Positions 61,041 to 64,000 of a stretch of DNA of 64,000 nucleotides are shown here, piece after piece (position 1 is the stretch's first letter; the number at the start of each line of letters is the position of its first letter). The notes below the pieces were generated by a model that saw nothing but the letters and a program-made list of their open reading frames with translations, was not told where the DNA came from and did no database searches. The DNA lies in assembly GCA_045612065.1 (NCBI GenBank), contig JAZKYH010000040.1, positions 55,450 to 119,449 on the forward strand. Direction: 5' to 3'. Source of the DNA: UBA1189 sp045612065 (GTDB taxonomy: Bacteria > Bacteroidota > Bacteroidia > Bacteroidales > Bacteroidaceae). Position numbers and translations under genes: made by a program.

Positions 61041-61121
61041 ACCCCGAATATGGAGTGGACTGCGTCCGCTCGGTTGGAAAAGACAATTGTATTAAACTAT
61101 AAATAATTAAAAATTAACAAA

Positions 61122-61502
61122 ATGCCAACAATTCAACAGTTAGTTAGAAAAGGCAGACAGGTGCTTGCAGACAAGAGCAAATCACCCGCTTTGGACAGCT
61201 GTCCCCAGCGTCGTGGTGTTTGCACTCGTGTGTACACAACTACACCTAAGAAGCCTAACTCAGCAATGAGAAAAGTAGCACGTGTGCGCTTGACAAACCA
61301 GAAAGAGGTTAACTCTTACATTCCCGGTGAAGGCCACAACTTGCAGGAGCACTCAATCGTATTGGTACGCGGTGGTCGTGTAAAAGACCTTCCTGGTGTA
61401 CGTTATCACATCGTTCGTGGTACATTGGATACCGCAGGTGTAGCAAACCGTCTCCAGCGTCGTTCTAAGTACGGTGCTAAGCGCCCCAAAGCTAAGAAGT
61501 AA
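61122..61502 (+). CDS. rpsL: Ribosomal protein S12
   Basis: A 126-residue decoding-centre protein of the small subunit. The conserved PKKPNSAMRKVARVRL loop (Lys43/Lys44) and RGGRVKDLPGVRYH are intact; lysines here are the positions mutated in streptomycin resistance and appear wild-type. First gene of the str operon. Confidence 0.98.
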   Translation: MPTIQQLVRKGRQVLADKSKSPALDSCPQRRGVCTRVYTTTPKKPNSAMRKVARVRLTNQKEVNSYIPGEGHNLQEHSIVLVRGGRVKDLPGVRYHIVRGTLDTAGVANRLQRRSKYGAKRPKAKK

Positions 61503-61699
61503 GCCATAACAGCTTATTGATCAACGCGGCTGCGTGGATGCGCAGTCTGAGGTAAAAGCCCTCAAAACTTAAAAACACAGTAAATTAACTACGTTTTGGT
61601 TTGTTGGATAAGCTATAAAGGTTGAGTAAATGCCCAAGAGTGGGCGTTGAAGAAAACAAAAATGCAGCCCCAAACGAAAACAAAAACTTTTCAAGAAAA
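61503..61699 (+). other. Spacer between rpsL and rpsG
   Basis: A 197-bp spacer, long for a str operon. It is AT-rich with no clear promoter or terminator. In other bacteria ribosomal protein S7 regulates translation at this junction. I see a small GC-rich stem (GCGGCTGCGTGGATGCGC region) but cannot show it is the regulatory site. Confidence 0.4.
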
Positions 61700-62176
61700 A
61701 TGAGAAAAGCAAAACCAAAAAAACGTATGGTCCTTCCGGATCCCGTATTTAACGATGTAAAAGTATCTAAGTTCGTTAACCATCTCATGTACGATGGTAA
61801 GAAGAACATCTCTTACGAGATCTTTTACGCTTCACTCGACAAAGTGAAGGCAAAAATGTCTGATTCTGAGCTCTCTGCTCTCGAAATCTGGAAGAAAGCC
61901 CTTGATAACATTACTCCCCAAGTTGAGGTTAAGTCACGTCGTATCGGCGGTGCTACCTATCAGGTGCCCACTGAGATCCGCGCTGACCGTAAGGAGTCTA
62001 TCAGCATGAAGAATATGATTCTCTACGCTCGTAAGCGTGGTGGTAAGACCATGGCTGACAAGCTCTCTTCTGAGATCCTCGATGCATTCAACAATCAGGG
62101 TGGTGCCTTCAAACGTAAGGAGGATATGCACCGCATGGCTGAGGCTAACCGTGCATTCGCTCACTTCAGATTCTAA
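61700..62176 (+). CDS. rpsG: Ribosomal protein S7
   Basis: A 158-residue small-subunit assembly protein that binds the 3' domain of 16S rRNA. Motifs VNHLMYDGKKNISYEIFY, GGATYQVPTEIR and the final EANRAFAHFRF are typical. I use the ATG giving MRKAKPKKRMVLPDP; the open frame upstream has no family counterpart. Confidence 0.97.
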   Translation: MRKAKPKKRMVLPDPVFNDVKVSKFVNHLMYDGKKNISYEIFYASLDKVKAKMSDSELSALEIWKKALDNITPQVEVKSRRIGGATYQVPTEIRADRKESISMKNMILYARKRGGKTMADKLSSEILDAFNNQGGAFKRKEDMHRMAEANRAFAHFRF

Positions 62177-62210
62177 TTTAGGGTAAGGACTTTAATAATA
62201 CGTTTTCACA

Positions 62211-64000
62211 ATGGCAAAACAAGATCTTTCGCTGACCAGAAACATTGGTATTATGGCGCACATCGATGCTGGTAAGACTACCACATCAGAGCGTATCCTC
62301 TTCTACACCGGTCTGACACACAAGATTGGTGAGGTGCACGACGGTGCTGCTACCATGGACTGGATGGCTCAGGAGCAGGAGCGTGGTATCACTATCACAT
62401 CTGCTGCTACTACCACTCGTTGGAAGTGGAACGGAACCCAGTATAAGATTAACCTCATTGACACTCCGGGACACGTTGACTTTACCGCTGAGGTAGAGCG
62501 TTGCTTGCGTATCCTTGATGGTGCCGTTGCTGCTTACTGTGCAGTAGGTGGTGTAGAGCCCCAGTCAGAGACTGTATGGCGTCAGGCTGATAAGTACAAC
62601 GTACCCCGTATCGCTTATGTAAATAAGATGGACCGTCAGGGTGCTGACTTCTACAGCGTGGTAAACCAGATGAAGACCGTTCTCGGTGCTAATCCTTGCC
62701 CCGTTGTAATTCCTATCGGTGCTGAGTTCAATTTCAAGGGTGTAGTTGACCTTATCAAGATGAAGGCTATCCTCTGGCATGATGAGACCATGGGTGCTGA
62801 CTACTCAGTAGAGGAAATTCCTGCTGAGATGATGGATGAGGCTATCAAATGGCGCGAGAATCTTCTCGACAAGGTGGCTGAGTTTGACGACGAGGTGATG
62901 ATGAAGTACCTCGACGATCCCGATTCAGTAACTGAGGAGGAGATCATCAAGTGTGCTCGTATCGGTTGCTTGAAGATGGAGCTCGTTCCTATGCTCTGCG
63001 GTTCTTCATTCAAGAACAAGGGCGTACAGACCTTGCTTGACTACGTTTGCGCATTCTTGCCTTCTCCTATCGACCAACCCACAGTAGAGTGTACTGACTC
63101 TTCTACCGGTGACATGGTTGAGCTCAAGACTCAGGAGGATGAGAAGACAACTGCTCTCGCATTTAAGATTGCCGTTGACCCCTATGTAGGTCGCTTGGTA
63201 TTCTTCCGCGTATACTCTGGTTGCGTAACCGCAGGTTCATACGTTTACAACCCCCGTTCTGGTAAGAAGGAGCGCGTATCACGTATCTTCCAGATGTTCT
63301 CAAACAAGCAGACTCCCGTTGATTGCATCGCTGCCGGTGATATCGGTGCTGGTGTAGGTTTCAAGGATATCCGCACTGGTGACACTCTTTGCGATGAGTC
63401 ACTCTCTGTAATGCTCGAGTCTATGGACTTCCCCGATCCCGTTATCGGTATCGCTGTTGAGCCCAAGTCTCAGAAGGATGTGGACAAGCTCTCTAACGGT
63501 TTGGCTAAGCTCGCCGAGGAGGATCCCACATTCACCGTTAAGACTGATGAGCAGACCGGTCAGACCGTAATCTCTGGTATGGGTGAGCTCCACTTGGATA
63601 TCATCATCGACCGTCTGAAGCGCGAGTTCAACGTAGAGTGTAACCAGGGTCGTCCCCAGGTTAGCTACAAGGAGGCAATCTCTCAGACTGTTGAGCTCCG
63701 TGAGGTTTACAAGAAGCAGTCAGGTGGTCGCGGTAAGTTCGCTGATATCATCGTTAAGGTTGGTCCCGTTGATGAGGATTGGACACAGGGTGGTCTTCAG
63801 TTTGTGAATGAGGTGAAGGGTGGTAACGTTCCTAGCGAATTCATCCCCGCCGTACAGAAGGGCTTCCAGACTGCAATGCGTAATGGTATCCTCGGTGGCT
63901 ATCCCCTCGATTCACTCAAGGTTACTCTCGTCGATGGTTCATTCCACCCGGTTGACTCTGACCAGTTGTCATTCGAAATCTGTGCTATCCAGGCCTTCAA
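62211..64000 (+). CDS. fusA: Elongation factor G (3' end outside window)
   Basis: About 596 residues of a protein usually near 705. The GTPase motifs are clear: AHIDAGKTTTSERILFYTG, DTPGHVDF and NKMDRQGADF. Domains II to IV follow in order up to the window edge. It drives ribosomal translocation and, with another family member, recycling. It is the third str operon gene, 34 bp after rpsG. Confidence 0.97.
   Translation, partial: MAKQDLSLTRNIGIMAHIDAGKTTTSERILFYTGLTHKIGEVHDGAATMDWMAQEQERGITITSAATTTRWKWNGTQYKINLIDTPGHVDFTAEVERCLRILDGAVAAYCAVGGVEPQSETVWRQADKYNVPRIAYVNKMDRQGADFYSVVNQMKTVLGANPCPVVIPIGAEFNFKGVVDLIKMKAILWHDETMGADYSVEEIPAEMMDEAIKWRENLLDKVAEFDDEVMMKYLDDPDSVTEEEIIKCARIGCLKMELVPMLCGSSFKNKGVQTLLDYVCAFLPSPIDQPTVECTDSSTGDMVELKTQEDEKTTALAFKIAVDPYVGRLVFFRVYSGCVTAGSYVYNPRSGKKERVSRIFQMFSNKQTPVDCIAAGDIGAGVGFKDIRTGDTLCDESLSVMLESMDFPDPVIGIAVEPKSQKDVDKLSNGLAKLAEEDPTFTVKTDEQTGQTVISGMGELHLDIIIDRLKREFNVECNQGRPQVSYKEAISQTVELREVYKKQSGGRGKFADIIVKVGPVDEDWTQGGLQFVNEVKGGNVPSEFIPAVQKGFQTAMRNGILGGYPLDSLKVTLVDGSFHPVDSDQLSFEICAIQAF

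Noticed and set aside
60943..61121. Riboswitch or other structured leader before rpsL
   Set aside because: The leader is short and AT-rich with no recognisable aptamer pattern; a plain promoter explains it.
61622..61699. N-terminal extension of ribosomal protein S7
   Set aside because: The extra 26 codons have no counterpart in S7 proteins and lie in the operon spacer.
1..64000. Insertion sequences, integrases, toxin-antitoxin or defence genes
   Set aside because: I looked for transposase, recombinase, restriction, and toxin motifs in all sizeable frames and saw none.

Overview
The window looks like a chromosomal segment of a gut or oral Bacteroidales bacterium, most likely Prevotellaceae or Bacteroidaceae. 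The evidence is Bacteroidetes-type promoters (TTG or TTTG, 19-21 bp, then TAnnTTTG) before tRNAs, metG, gltX and the str operon, few Shine-Dalgarno sequences, type IX secretion (T9SS)-like C-terminal sorting tails on several large secreted proteins, the SurA/OstA-like/MutL gene order, and two fused genes in a surface-glycan locus. I cannot name a genus or species. No rRNA, prophage, integrase, intact insertion sequence or CRISPR array is visible.

Layout. 0-8.5 kb: housekeeping genes (mrp-type ATPase, trmB, lytic transglycosylase, gltX, pyrE, an SRPBCC protein, guaB). 8.6-19.4 kb: a host-glycan attack region with a giant M60-like peptidase divergent from two tandem GH95 fucosidases. 19.6-27.2 kb: an envelope-biogenesis operon (parvulin isomerase, lipoprotein, SurA-like, OstA-like, small membrane protein, mutL), then an OmpA-family protein, two identical tRNA-Val genes and metG. 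31.7-42.6 kb: a surface-polysaccharide locus with a flippase, an FrhB-like/fucosyltransferase fusion, a pyruvyl transferase, three GT2 enzymes, LicD, an SDR/cytidylyltransferase fusion and a GT10 fucosyltransferase. 42.7-46.9 kb: a YfhO-type membrane protein, ribF and a HAD phosphatase. 47-56 kb: a tRNA(CAT) and two copies of a two-gene module, each a large ricin-like, carbohydrate-binding-like secreted protein followed by a very small protein ending in RRG-x-WGNLW. 56.3-64 kb: gamma-carbonic anhydrase-like protein, LpxL-type acyltransferase, a secreted GH127, and the str operon (rpsL, rpsG, fusA, the last cut by the window edge).

How the parts fit. The window holds both ends of a fucose economy. 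Secreted GH95 enzymes and an M60 peptidase would release fucose and open mucin-type glycoproteins, while the glycan locus has a GT10 and a GT11-like fucosyltransferase that could put fucose on the cell's own surface. The isomerase/OstA operon would fold and deliver outer-membrane components.

The most unusual signal lies between genes. Eight intergenic regions each hold about four tandem units of exactly 22 bp (88 bp in all). The unit sequence differs from array to array, and in most arrays the unit carries a dyad or alternates orientation. I know of no described element with this format and treat it as the main candidate for something new. Other leads are the small-protein modules, the two enzyme fusions, simple-sequence expansions inside ribF, and an intergenic block with a perfect 22-bp inverted repeat.
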